Shown here piece after piece: positions 22,206-33,910 of a stretch of DNA of 64,000 nucleotides; position 1 is the first letter of the stretch; each line of letters begins with the position of its first letter. This stretch comes from Lactuca virosa. Its lineage: Eukaryota > Streptophyta > Magnoliopsida > Asterales > Asteraceae. The notes beneath the pieces were generated by a model. That model was not told where the DNA came from. It saw only the letters and a list, made by a program, of their open reading frames with translations, and made no database searches. Made by a program: the position numbers and the translations under genes. The stretch lies in assembly GCA_928212115.1 (NCBI GenBank), contig CAKMRJ010004445.1, forward strand, positions 84,130,963 to 84,194,962. The letters are read 5' to 3'.

Positions 22206-25200
22206 GGTTCATCGTCATAAGATTCGATATCTTCAGTCAAGGCATGGCGTCCTGTTTCGATAGCAAAGACAACAAGGCCACAAACTGAGAAGAAAAAGGT
22301 GAAAGTCAGTGAAAGTCCTAAACTTTCGAAATGTTATATTTCTGAGCCTTTATCAAATTGGGTGGACTTAATTGATAGCGTCAAATCTAAAGTTCATAAT
22401 TGGATCTTAGGTTCTTCATTTCATAAAGTGTTTCAAACTAATCATAACGGACCCAAACAGCCTTAGGTACCTAAATTTTTCCACTGATTGCATGTTTTAT
22501 GTGACGAGTAATATGATGAAAAATGGTATATCGATAGTGGTTGCTCTCTTCACATGACAGAAAGGAAAGAAAATTTGCGTGATTTTCGAAGATTGGAGAA
22601 TACAGGAGTATTAAAGTTTGGCAACAATCAAAATGTCAAGTTAAAGGATATGGCAAAGTAACAAATGGGAAATTCACTATCAATCATGTTGCTTATGTCG
22701 AAGGTCTTCAACATAACTTGATAAGTGTTTCTCAACTTGTTGTGGGCACTGGCAATCAAGTGGTGTTCAATGAAGAAGGAAGTATAATTTCGAATGTCAA
22801 CACAAATAAAGTTCTACTTAAATCCAAACGACATGGAGATATGTTCACTCTAGATATCAAACCCATAGTTGGAATTCCCTCGGTGTGCTTACTTTCGAAA
22901 GCTTCTTCAGATGTTAGCTCGCTATGGCATCGATGTCTTTCACACTTGAACTTTTGAAATCTTAATAAATTGGTGGTAAATGATCTTGTTCGAGGTTTAC
23001 CTGTTTTAAAATTTGACAATGGTACTTTATGTGCAGCTTGCGAACAAAGGAAACAACATCGACAAGAACATCCAATTGTAATTGATTCGAAAATTGTTGA
23101 ACCATTTGAACTTCTTCATATTGATCTTTGTGGACCATCAACTGTTGAAACTCTAACAAGAAACGGTACATTTTGGTTATTGTTGATGATTTTTCTCGAT
23201 TTACTTGGGTTTATTTTCTCAGGTTAAAATCTGAAGTTGCTTAAGTCATGATTGATTTTATCAAGAAAATCAAAACAAGTTTGAAGAAGAAAGTTCGAAA
23301 AATAAAGAGTGATAATGGTTCAGAGTTTAAGAGCAATGTTCTTGATTCATTTTTGACTGACAAAGGCATTTCGCATAATTTTTCTTCACCTTACACACCT
23401 CAACAAAATGGTGTTGCTGAAAGGTGAAATCATTCTCTTTGTGAAGCAGCAAGAACAATGCTTACATATGTGAATCTTCCTCAATACCTCTGGGCTGAAG
23501 CAGTCTCTACTGCATGTTTTACACATAATAGATCAATTATTCATCGAAGATTTAATATTACTCCGTATGAAATTATCAATAACCGAAAGCCTAATGTCAA
23601 ATTATTTCATGTTTTTGGCTGCAGGTGTTTTATCATGCATCTCAAGGATATCTTTCAAAATTTCAGTCCAAAGCTGACGAAGGAATTTTATTGGGTTATT
23701 CTCATAATCCGGTTGCATATCGAGTATTAAATAAGCAAACTCAGAAAATTGAAGAAACAGTCCATCTAACTTTTGATGATCATTATCTCAAACCTGTTGA
23801 AAAATGTTTCGAACAAAAACCAATTATTGATTAATCAAAAGATGAATCTGAGAGTGTTAATCCGTCTGACTTTGGTTTTGATTTAATTTTTGGTGTTCCA
23901 GATATGGATGTTGATGTGGAAATCAATGCCGAGGATAATCAAATTGATGAATCAACCAAGCATTCAAACTTTTTGACACTTACTCATGCAGCAACTGATG
24001 TAAATTCGACATCTCATTCTCCTGAAATTTGCGAAATTTTCGTATTGAGGGGGAGCACATACATACTAATTCTCGTATTGAGGGGGAGCATTCTTTCGAG
24101 GGGAAGAATAGGAGAATGAATGATAATGTTGAGGGGGAGCAACAAGAAAATGAAATTGTCGAGGGGGAGCTTAATATGTTGAATAATAATAATCCAAATG
24201 AAACTTTTCTTGATTTTAATGATAATTGTTTTGTTGCAGGTTCGGAGAATGATGATATATTTGAAGATGCTCCATTGGATTTTGATCTAGTATATCCACC
24301 ATTAGAGAAATGGATGAGAAAACATCCAAAGGAACAAGTTCTTGGTGATCCTCAAGATGGAGTTTTTACAAGAGCTCAACTTCGTGCTAAAAATGAGGTA
24401 CTCAACATTCATCAAGAATTTTGTATGTTTAATATCTTTATTTCAAAAATTGAACCAAAAACAGTCAAGATTGCTATGGAAGATCCAGATTGGATTGTTT
24501 CCATGCAATCTGAGTTGGCTGAATTTGAAAGAAATAAAGTTTGGAGATTAGTTCTGAAACCAGATGATGTATCTTTGATTGGATTAAAATGGATTTTTAA
24601 AAATAAAACTGATAAAGAAGGCAATATTATTCGAAATAAGGCTAGGCTTGTAGTTAAAGGTTATTCGCAACAAGAAGGTATCGACTATGAAGAAACCTTT
24701 GCCCCTGTCGCAAGACTCGAGGCTGTTCGAATCTTTTTAGCCTATACAGCACATAAGGGATTTTGATGTCTATCAAATGGATATGAAGTGTGCATTTCTT
24801 AATGGAGTTCTCGAAGAAACTGTTTACATTGAACAACCACCAGGTTTTATTAATTCTCAATTTCCTGATCATTGTTATGTGTTAGATAAAGCAGTTTGTG
24901 GGTTAAAACAAGCACCAAGAGCTGATATGAAACTATTACCAACTTCTTAAAACAATCGAAATTTAAACAAGGGTCATTTGATCCCTCGTTATTTCGAAAG
25001 AAAGTTGGGAATCGTCTTATGCTTGTTAAAATTTATGTCGAGGATATTATTTTTGGCTCTATTGACCCTGCTTTGTCTAGTGAATTCAAAAATTTGATGA
25101 AAAGTCAATTTGAGATGAGCATGATGGGAAAAATAAACAACTTTCTGAGATTGAATATTCATTGAAGCAAAGAATGAATTTTTATAAATCAAGAAAAATA

Positions 25201-25990
25201 CACAAAAAATCTGCTTGAGAAATTTGGAATGACGAATAGCACAAAGTTACGAGTACCAATGGCGGTTGGAACAAGGCTCAATCCTTCATTAGATAAACCT
25301 GCTGTTGATATTACTTTATACGGAAGCATGTTAGGTTCGTTACTTTACCTTACGACAAGTCGACCAAATATTATGTTTTCTGTTTGTAATTGTGCTAGGT
25401 ATCAATCGAATCCTAGAGAACCACACTTAACTGCAGTGAAAAATATTTTTCGATATCTCAAAGGAACAATTTTGTTAGGATTATGGTATCCTTCGAAAAC
25501 TGGTTTCTTCATCCAAGATTTTTCTGATGATGATATGGGAGATTGTAGTCTTGATAGTAAAAGTACAAGTGGTGGATGTCAACTTTTAGATGGAAAGCTT
25601 GTAAACTCGCAGTCGAAGAAACAAACATGTGTTTCGATTTCCACAGCAGAAACAGAATATGTTGCTGCTGCAGCTTGCACTTCACAAATAATTTGGATTC
25701 AAAGCCAATTACGAGATTATGCAATAAAGATGAAGAAGATTCCATTGTATTGTGATTCACAAAGTGCTATACGCATTTGTTACAATCCAGTACAACATTC
25801 AAAAACAAAACATATTGCACTTCGTTATCATTTTATCAAGAATCATGTGGAAGATGGAAATATCGAAGTTCACTTTGTAAAAACAACTGATTAGCTTGCT
25901 GATATTTTTACAAAGCCATTAGATGAAATCTTTTGTTAGAATATTAAATGGATTGGGATTAATCGAAGCTAATTTTGTGCCAGGATTTCT
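22206..25990 (+). pseudogene. pol: Element B pol: protease, integrase, RT, RNase H (broken)
   Basis: Continues gag after element C. Protease: WYIDSGCSLHMT at about 22524..22559. GAG-pre-integrase: LWHRCLSH (22921..22944). Integrase: HIDLCGP near 23119 and a D-x35-E spacing (D in KSDNGSEF, E in GVAER at about 23420), directly followed by a stop where CGA fits. The linker repeats EGE (24047..24170). RT: conserved blocks 24290..25150, with a frameshift near 24765 and further damage near 24925. The catalytic motif is YVED (25034..25045) instead of YVDD. RNase H: 25229..25990, with STSGGCQLLDGKL and HSKTKHIALRYHFIKNHVED; a TAG at 25892 interrupts the end. Same lineage as A, about as old, not functional. 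Confidence 0.85.
24047..24170 (+). repeat. Four in-frame copies of GAGGGGGAGC between integrase and RT of B
   Basis: Exact copies at 24047, 24080, 24131 and 24161, with GAGGGGAAG at 24098. Spacings 33, 51 and 30 keep the frame and give repeated EGE peptides. Element A has related G tracts at 4987, 5061 and 5184. The sequence looks like a plus-strand polypurine primer. Confidence 0.8.
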
Positions 25991-27451
25991 TTCGAACGAA
26001 TAACAAGAGGAAAAAGTGCAAAAGTGTTGATTCAAAGGTGCTGAGTGTTCATTCAGAGGAGATAGTTTGTCATTCAGAGGCTACTGTTCACGTTCAGCGC
26101 TTCGACACGCTTCGATTTCGACATTGTGTACAAATCGCTTAATCAGAAATTTTTGTTAGTTTAGTATAATTTTTTTTCGTTACTTTTCTGTTGAAAAATC
26201 AAAAACAACAAAAATATGTGTGCTTTATTTTTTTTATGTCGAAAAATCCAAAATACCATTTCATTTTGTTTTTCCATTTTGAAAAATTCAAAAATATCAA
26301 AAAGATTTTATTATTTTTGTTATTTTCTTTTTAGAAAACAAAAATCCAAAAATATTTTTTTTGCTTATCTGAAGAAACAATTTTGTGTAATTTTTTTTAG
26401 CAAAGGTTGGAAGTCATGTTCACGAAACTGGAACAAAGGATTTTGAGAAGAAACTCTTTCAGTTTCGAAAGTTTGAAGAGATGTACTGAAATTTCGAAAT
26501 TTGTTAGAATTTTATCAACATCGAAATTTTTGTGAATTTTCTCAACATCCTCACGAATGGAAAACTTTTCTTGGTTCATGCTTGCTGCTTTGAGGGAAGG
26601 TATATTTTCGAAAACTTTCTACTAGTTAAGATGTCCCTAGAAGCATGCTGCAGCATGTTGACCAAAGCCTCGATAATGCTACAAGTTTCGAAGCCTTAAT
26701 GGTTTTCTCATTTTGAGAATTCCTACCCAATTAGGTTATATTCTCGTTCATTCAAGAGCTAACTTACTCTTCTCATATGAGTTAAGAGTTTACTACGTGG
26801 TCACATAAAAGCAGAGGTACATTTGTTTCTTTTACCCAATCTTTTTCATCCTAAAATTATTACACACTCACACACAAAGACATATGTCCAAGAGATCTCT
26901 GATAAAAACCAATCAAGATCTAGACATATCAAAATTATGTGTTAATGATCTATCATCATGAGACCGTGATGAAAGTGAAATCCTAAATGTCGAACAACTT
27001 TAAGGAATTAACGGGGAACTTTGTTCCATAATTCACGAAACATTTGTCTCAGTACCTGATTTCGATATTCAAAATCATATTCTTTCGTTGTTGTAATCTT
27101 GATCAAATGTTAGAAACCCGTAACATTTGTTACCCAACAAGATTGAAAATTACTTTTGATTCAAGAATATGATTTCTGTCCGAGTATCATTCTCAACTTC
27201 GTTACTTAATAAATTTTTCAAAGTTTACTTGTCACTGAATACACTGGTCAAACAAGTAGTTTCGTTTACAACTTGTCATACTTATGTTGAGTATGCATTG
27301 TATCAAAATTTTGAGCCACCTACGAAGCCATACTAAAAGAAGCCATTCGATACTTCTCATCAAGTATTTGATTGTATTTCACAGGAAACCACATAAGCAG
27401 TTGATCATCGCTCTTGATGATTAACGAAGTAATCTTTGCCCGGGATTTATC
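25991..27451 (+). other. Non-coding spacer of element B, first part
   Basis: Follows the end of RNase H. 26035..26130 holds repeats of TTCATTCAGAG; 26160..26400 is T-rich. From 26625 on it aligns with 7371..8210 of A. The spacer is cut at 27451 by element D and goes on at 38393. Confidence 0.6.
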
Positions 27452-28231
27452 TGATGGTTTTTGAGCATTCTAACACTCCTATGGTGTACATGCAACCCTA
27501 GAAACCTTGGATCTATGTTTTCTCTAATATACATGCAAATATGATTTTTTTTCCAAGGTTCTCATTTTAACTAGCATACAATGGGGTACTTGTAATATAA
27601 AAATTAGTAGAATGACATACCTTTCTTGTTTCTTGGATTTCTAAAGACCTTGTGAGCCTAGCACCCCAAATGTGATGCCTCAAATGCTTCACACAACACC
27701 ACAACTCTTGGAATAACTAGAGAGAAGTACACTTGAGCACAAAATCGGCTAGCCCTCACCCTTTTAGTCTTAGATACCGATTTTGCTCCATATGGGGTTC
27801 TTTATATAGTGTGTCACATGTATGGTTACACCATGTAAACCTAATGTGCATGGCTTTTCATTTTCCCCCATGATCCATGGGTTTTAACCTCCATGAAGCA
27901 TCCATGGAGCACCCAATGGGTCCTAGCCCAATCTAGTGAATCATGGACCATAAGCCCACTATATAAGAATGAAAGATTTACATAATCAATCCCCATATAT
28001 TTAACTAGTCTCTTTTGATCACAAAATTAATTCCAAATTAATTCTTGATCAATACTAATTAAATAACATGATTTCATATTAATATATTAGAATATATTAA
28101 CAAATCATAAGTGTCCTTATTCTCATTTTGTCTATCCAATTGTTGAGATGTCATGCAACCCAAATGGACCATGCCAAGCCGGGTCAAGTACATACTAAAT
28201 ATAGTTATGGACTTAGACACCTTATCCAACA
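27452..28231 (-). repeat. 3' LTR of element D (780 bp)
   Basis: About 22 substitutions and 4 one-base indels against 37615..38392 (near 2.8%). It starts TGATGG (plus strand) where C and G have TGTTGG. TATA box at 27801..27808 on the minus strand. Confidence 0.94.
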
Positions 28232-29082
28232 GTCTCCCACTTGGATAAGTCTAATAACTATAGTTACAGGTATGACTTCAGGATCCGACCAGCAATCGTA
28301 GCTCTTTCAAAGTCTCGCGGAACTAGGATGACACGCCATTTAAGATAAGTGATCATATAATCCTCTGTTCTAGATATCAGCCGGACAAATACATGGAACA
28401 ATGTCGTACTTATTGTCCAACAGTTTGTTTCCCGATTTCCGATTTGTTTGACATAGAACTAAATTGAATACATCAATTTGGTTCTGACCGGGCCTGGCAC
28501 ATAGGTCAAAACAAAATCATCGAGGGGCCCATATATTGCTTTTAATCCTCCACGGATTAAAAGGAACGGATAAACTTCGACTCATATGCTTATACTAACT
28601 ACTTGTTGAATCATACACAAAATCACATTTTCTAACATCAAGTTACTGATGCGTTTTCATGCAATCAATGCACAACCAACTCATAATCAACAACTCATAT
28701 CTCTACGTTTGAAGACTTATATGATATTACCATCTCACGATCACTCGAGATAAATTCCATGAAGTGATACAAGTGAGCGTGGGTTTAATCCAATACTCAA
28801 AACTTATGAGCACTCATGAATGTTGTAGCAACTTTTGCTATGTCTAACACCTTAGACATCTACAAGCCCAATTCATGGCAGTCTTGATTCATACTTACTT
28901 CCAACCTATGACTGACTGTGGAGAGTTTGAATAAAATAATTATTCTGGAAGTCAAAACATACAAAATTGAAACAATAGTAAACAATTAACACAAGATAGC
29001 ATCACTTTACTTATAATTAAACAACAACTTTTATTTAATCATCAAATGTCAATTACATTTTACAAGTTTCAGAAATAGCTAT
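28232..29082 (-). other. 3' UTR of element D
   Basis: Non-coding, between the RNase H stop (29083..29085) and the LTR. Strongly similar to the 3' UTR of G (59506..60342) and recognisable in C. The PPT adjoins the LTR. Confidence 0.75.
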
Positions 29083-29532
29083 CTAATTTGTAAAACTAAT
29101 ATCATCCTTCAGCCCGATGCGCCTCGCATGCTGCGAATGCTTAACCCTACACAGTCCCTTCGTGAGGGGATCTGCTGGGTTCTCATCCGATGATACCCTC
29201 TTTGCCACGAGGAGTCTTTCTTCTATCTGATCTCTAATGAAGTGCTATTTACGGTCGATGTGCCTGGATCTGTCGTGATCCCTTGGTTCCTTAGCTAAGG
29301 CAACCGCACTCTCATTATCACAAAAAATCTCCATAAGATCCTAAATAGTTCTTACAACTCCAAGGTCTCCAATGAAGTTCTTTAGCCATATTGTCTCCTT
29401 TGTCGCCTCGCTTGTTGCTATGTACTCTGATTCGCAAGTTGAATCAGCTACTCTTTCCTACTTGGAACTTTTCCAAGTAATTGCTCCTCCATTTAGGGTA
29501 AAGACCCAGCCCGACTGAGAGCGGAAATTATC
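29083..29532 (-). pseudogene. pol: Element D RNase H, C-terminal part
   Basis: Translates on the minus strand as the RNase H end of the D pol (SQSGWVFTLNGGAITW, ESEYIA, EIFCD, RSRHIDRK). Three in-frame TAG stops are visible against the intact relative in G: one where G has CAG (SSKQET), one near 29350 and one where Tyr fits (RKYHFI). Element E separates it from the rest of pol at 29533; the frame meets again at 32499. Confidence 0.85.
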
Positions 29533-30322
29533 TGTAACAACCCATTATTTTCTAACCTTTGAAGTCAACAAAAGTCAACCCGAGGTCATTCGTGTTCAAG
29601 AAAAGTCAACTTAAAATAGCGTCAAAAATAAATTGTTCAACATTCTTGTTTGGGTTAAATAAAGTAATATATATTGTAACAAGGTTTCCAAAAATATAAA
29701 GAACAATAAAATCCGAGTTATAACAAAGAAATTATGACAAATCGAAGATCCACGTCAAAACCGGCAAATCATTGTTTAACGTAAAACGTGAATTTTCAAG
29801 AAAACGCTTTTTGGCCTTAGCAATTTAAATGAAAGTCGTAGAATGCGTTAAACCGAGAGTTTCCATAAAAAGAACGTCTAAATCTGACTTCGTATGAGGA
29901 AGTTATGATTTTTCTAAGTACCAGCTTAGCAGTATGCAGCCCGAAACTCGAATATGAGATCGAGTGATTTCTAGCCGAAACAATCTAAACGGCAATCGAA
30001 GGTCTCGTTGATAGTAGTGCAACAATAAAAAGACAGACGAAAACGGACGTCAGATGAAGAAGTTATGAATTTATAACGGAGTTTTCCTATCCCAGCCTAC
30101 TAAAAATAATATAATAAAAATAAATTCAAAATTAGCCGACGGAGTATAAATGAAAGTTATAGAGCATAGTCTCACCTATGCGTAGATATAAAGAACGTCA
30201 AAAACGGAGCTCGTATAAGGAGGATATGAATTTCTGAAGTTTTTAAATAATTAAAATATATTTATAAAATTATAAATTTGGATAATATCCGAAGAGGTGA
30301 CGCATCCGACCTGATCCACCCG

Positions 30323-30496
30323 GTACGCCCCACGTACATGTCGACACCGAGGTACGCCCTGCGTACGAGGCAGCTACACGCAACGTACAGCTGCATTGCT
30401 CGGTCCAGAAGAGTCCACGTCGCCCCACCGAAGCCTCGCCACCTGGCAGCCCCATCCGAACTACACCCCGCATAGAGCTTCGTACGCCTAACGTAC
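30323..30496 (+). repeat. GTACGCC..GCGTAC dyad array in element E
   Basis: Imperfect palindromes GTACGCCCCACGTAC (30323..30337), GTACGCCCTGCGTAC (30352..30366), a variant at 30374..30388 and GTACGCCTAACGTAC (30482..30496). Steps are 29 and 22 bp for the first three. The array ends 18 bp before the TATA box. Confidence 0.8.
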
Positions 30497-30513
30497 GTGC
30501 GAGGGTGCAGCCC

Positions 30514-30520
30514 TATAAAA
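30514..30520 (+). promoter_or_regulatory. TATA box of element E
   Basis: CCCTATAAAAGGC, canonical, directly after the palindrome array. Element F1 has the same arrangement with CCCTATAAAAAGG at 51100..51112. Confidence 0.75.
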
Positions 30521-32498
30521 GGCATGCGAGACCTCCGGGTTTTGTTGCTAATTTATCCACTTCTTCACCTCTTTCTTTCTTCTTCTTGGCAATTTATACC
30601 CCTGAAGCCCCGGTAACAATCCCGACTTCCGAAGCAAGTCCCGAAGCCCCGAAATTCTCGAAAAGCTAACCTCTCTCCAGACGAAATTATACCTGCGTAA
30701 AACCCGGTTTTTCATCAGAAGCTCGCGGTTACGTCAAGAAAGCTCATTCCTACAAACGAAACGCTACCCAAATCACCTGTTATCGGTGAGTTCATACCCC
30801 TATAATCTACCTTTTAAATGATTTTAAATGCTTTATAAGGGGGGGAATACAAGTTGAACACAATCATATTGTGTTAATAATTCATGTGATATCAATCACA
30901 TAAAGGTTCTTCTTATGCTTTTAAATATGGACTTTTTAATAAAGGATTACCAATTGTTTCCAGAATAAATCTAAGTAATATAAACTCTTTTAGAATAACG
31001 TTAACCTCTTTTAAATGTTTTTATAACTCTTTAAACTTATAATTGCCAAAATCATGTTTATATATGTATAAATATATAAATAAGATTTGAAGGGCTTAGG
31101 ACTAATGAATTACCTTAATTCCTTTTCCTTGTTTGGATGTGGGATTTAGGTGGTGTTATTTGTCCGAAGGTCGTTTCCTTCTTAATTATATATACTATAC
31201 GTACATGAACATAAAAGGTTACTTCATTCGGTATCGTTACCTTTGTATCATGCTGAACAAAGGTGTTCATCCATGAGAAATCATGCTAATAAGATAGAAC
31301 ATATAAATTATAACAGGTATAATTTATGGGTCAATTCTCAATATCAATCATCTTAAATTTATATATGAAGAAGTTTCATCATTACTGTTAAAAGGCTTTT
31401 TCTACTGTATTACTCGTAATCTCGTTGAAACAATAAATTGTGAGACACTTCGTGGTGTACTTATCTAAGTACGACCTTAAGTCCTGACTTATTAACCAGA
31501 ATCTCCTGGAGGGAGAGCGTGACTTTGTGTATAGATCTATATAGGACTGACAATCCTGCACCTAAACTGTTAGCCAAAGTTGGATCGGCAGGTCTGGGGT
31601 GACAAATGTCATATCATTTCGACGCCTGAAGAACGTCGCATCAGGCATATCAGTCATATTAGTATGGTTAATAGAACTCATATGGAGAAAATAACGATTA
31701 AGTTACATAGTAATATATTTCTTTTAAAACAGTAAGAAAATGTATTTACATCCTATCTATTTTACTGACCAAATATACCTTCAGTTAGTTTTACTTATGG
31801 TTAAAACTACGTATCATGAAATTAAGTATGACAAATATACTTGTACTTTTTGGTTTTCGAACGTTTAAAACCACAAATCGGTATTATGCAAAATATAATA
31901 TTTTCCAGGAGCATATCAATGTCTTACAGTAAAAAGGATATAACTAAGAATATGTTTACAAATGGAATGGTTTATGGGATTAAACTACTTTTACAAATGG
32001 AATGGAAAACATTCTTCTTATAATTTTATGGAGAGTTAAAATTTTGTCCAACTAGGTTATAGGTACAATAACACGTAAATCAAAACGGTTTTAGGGAGAT
32101 AAAACTACTTTTCAATTGTAAAGCAGAAAGTATAGGACTTTCTGGAGCGTATTCAATCACGTTCTTAAAACTAAAAACAACCATAACTAAATACTTATGA
32201 ACTCACCAACTCAAATGTTGATTCTCTCTTTTAAAATAACTTGTATTCACATGAATCCAGTAGACAGATACACTCCCGGAGCTTTTGAGAAGACATCCTT
32301 GTACCGTACTACGTCTCTTGTCTTCTAATGTATCTACGTTGTTGTTTGAATATGTAATGTTTAAACACTTATGTAAAACTTATACTTATTTATGCAATGG
32401 TTGTTTGTACTCTGATTACTATAATTCATGTGTTGTGATACTTACATGACGTCCACCACCCCCGAACGTTTCCGCCGTTCTGGTTTGGGGGTGTGACA

Positions 32499-33867
32499 TT
32501 ATCCCTATCAGTCTGGAAGATAGCATCACTATACCCCACAACTCTCAAGTCATCACTCCCACCAAGGGTAAGAACCCAGTCCCTAGTCCTCTGTAGGTAC
32601 TTGGGAATATTCTTCACCGCAGTCCAGTGAGCCTTGCCTGGATTCCCTTGATATCTGTTGACCATGCTCAAAGCAAAGGCCACATCAGGGTGAGTACAAG
32701 TCATAGCATACATTATCGAGCCTACAGCGGAAGCATACGACACTCGACTCATCTCAGCTATCTCAGCCTCTGTACTCGGGCTTTGTGTCTTACTCAGTTT
32801 GGTGTTACTCTGGATTGGTAAGTCAACTTTCTTGGAATCCTGCATGTTGAACCTTTTCAGCACCTCATCCAAGTAGGTACTTTGACTAAGTCCAATTAGT
32901 CTCTGACTCCTGTCTCTCAATATCCTTATCCCTATGATATAGGCAACTTCTCCAAGGCCCTTCATAGCGAAACACTTCCCAAGCCAGGATTTAACCTCCT
33001 GCAAGGTTGGGATGCATTTTCTATGAGTAGTATGTCATCCACATATAATACCAAAAAGCTAACTATACTCCCACTAGCCTTAACATATACACAAGACTCA
33101 TCCTCGCTCCTCGAAAAACCAAACTCTTTGACTTTCTCATCGAAACAAAGATTCCATCTGCGAGATGCTTGTTTCAATCCATAGATGGATTTCTCAAGCA
33201 TACATACTCTATTAGGGTGCTTTGCATCGACAAAACCCTCTGGCTGACTCATGTAAACATCCTCAGCCATCTTTCCATTAAGGAAAGCGCTTTTGACATC
33301 CATTTGCCATATTTCATAATCATGAAATGCAGCTATGGCAAGCATAACCCTAATAGACTTAATCTTCGCTACTGGTGAGAAGGTCTCATTATAGTCAACT
33401 CCCGGAGTTTGAGTAAAGCCCTTCGCAACCAGTCGGGCTTTATAAGTGTGTACATTCCCATCCATGTCGGTCTTCTTCTTGAAGATCCATTTGCACCCGA
33501 CCGTCTTACGACCCGGTACATTGTAAACCAAGTTCCAAACTTGATTGCCATACATGGACTGAATCTTGCTGTCCATGGCCTCTTTCCATTTGGCAGATTC
33601 AGGGCCTACCATGGCTTCCTTAAAGTTGTTAGGCTCATCCAAATTTACCAATGTACTATCGCTGATAAATGTATCACCTTCCGCAGTAATATGAAAACCA
33701 TAGTAATTCTCAGGGGGGTTCCTAACTCTTGTGGAACGCCTCAGAGGTACGGACTCATTAACAGGAGTTTCCTCCTCAGGTTGATTGCTAAGGTTTGAGG
33801 TTCCTTCACCGCTTGACTATTGAAGTTCTTCAAGGTCAATTTTCCTCCCACTATTTACTTGGCTTAT

Positions 33868-33910
<43 letters not shown>

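Larger units (their letters stand above)
29533..32498 (+). mobile_element. Element E: probable solo LTR of a Tekay-like Gypsy element (2,966 bp)
   Basis: Begins TGTAACAACCC and ends GGGGGTGTGACA, flanked by the target duplication TTATC (29528..29532 and 32499..32503); the uninterrupted target is seen in G at 60788..60795. No PBS, PPT or coding domain. It has one promoter-like region: palindromes at 30323..30496, TATA box at 30514, then a long U5-like part. It shares blocks in the same order with 50359..52105 (GTAACAAGGTTTCCAAAAATA, GAGTTCATACCCCT, TCTCCTGGAGGGAGAGCG, GGGGTGACAAATGTCA). The small GC-rich reading frames near 30270..30525 are not credible genes. Confidence 0.8.

Noticed and set aside
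30262..30525. GC-rich overlapping reading frames in element E
   Set aside because: They come from the high-GC promoter region of a solo LTR; no homology or codon signal that I can see.
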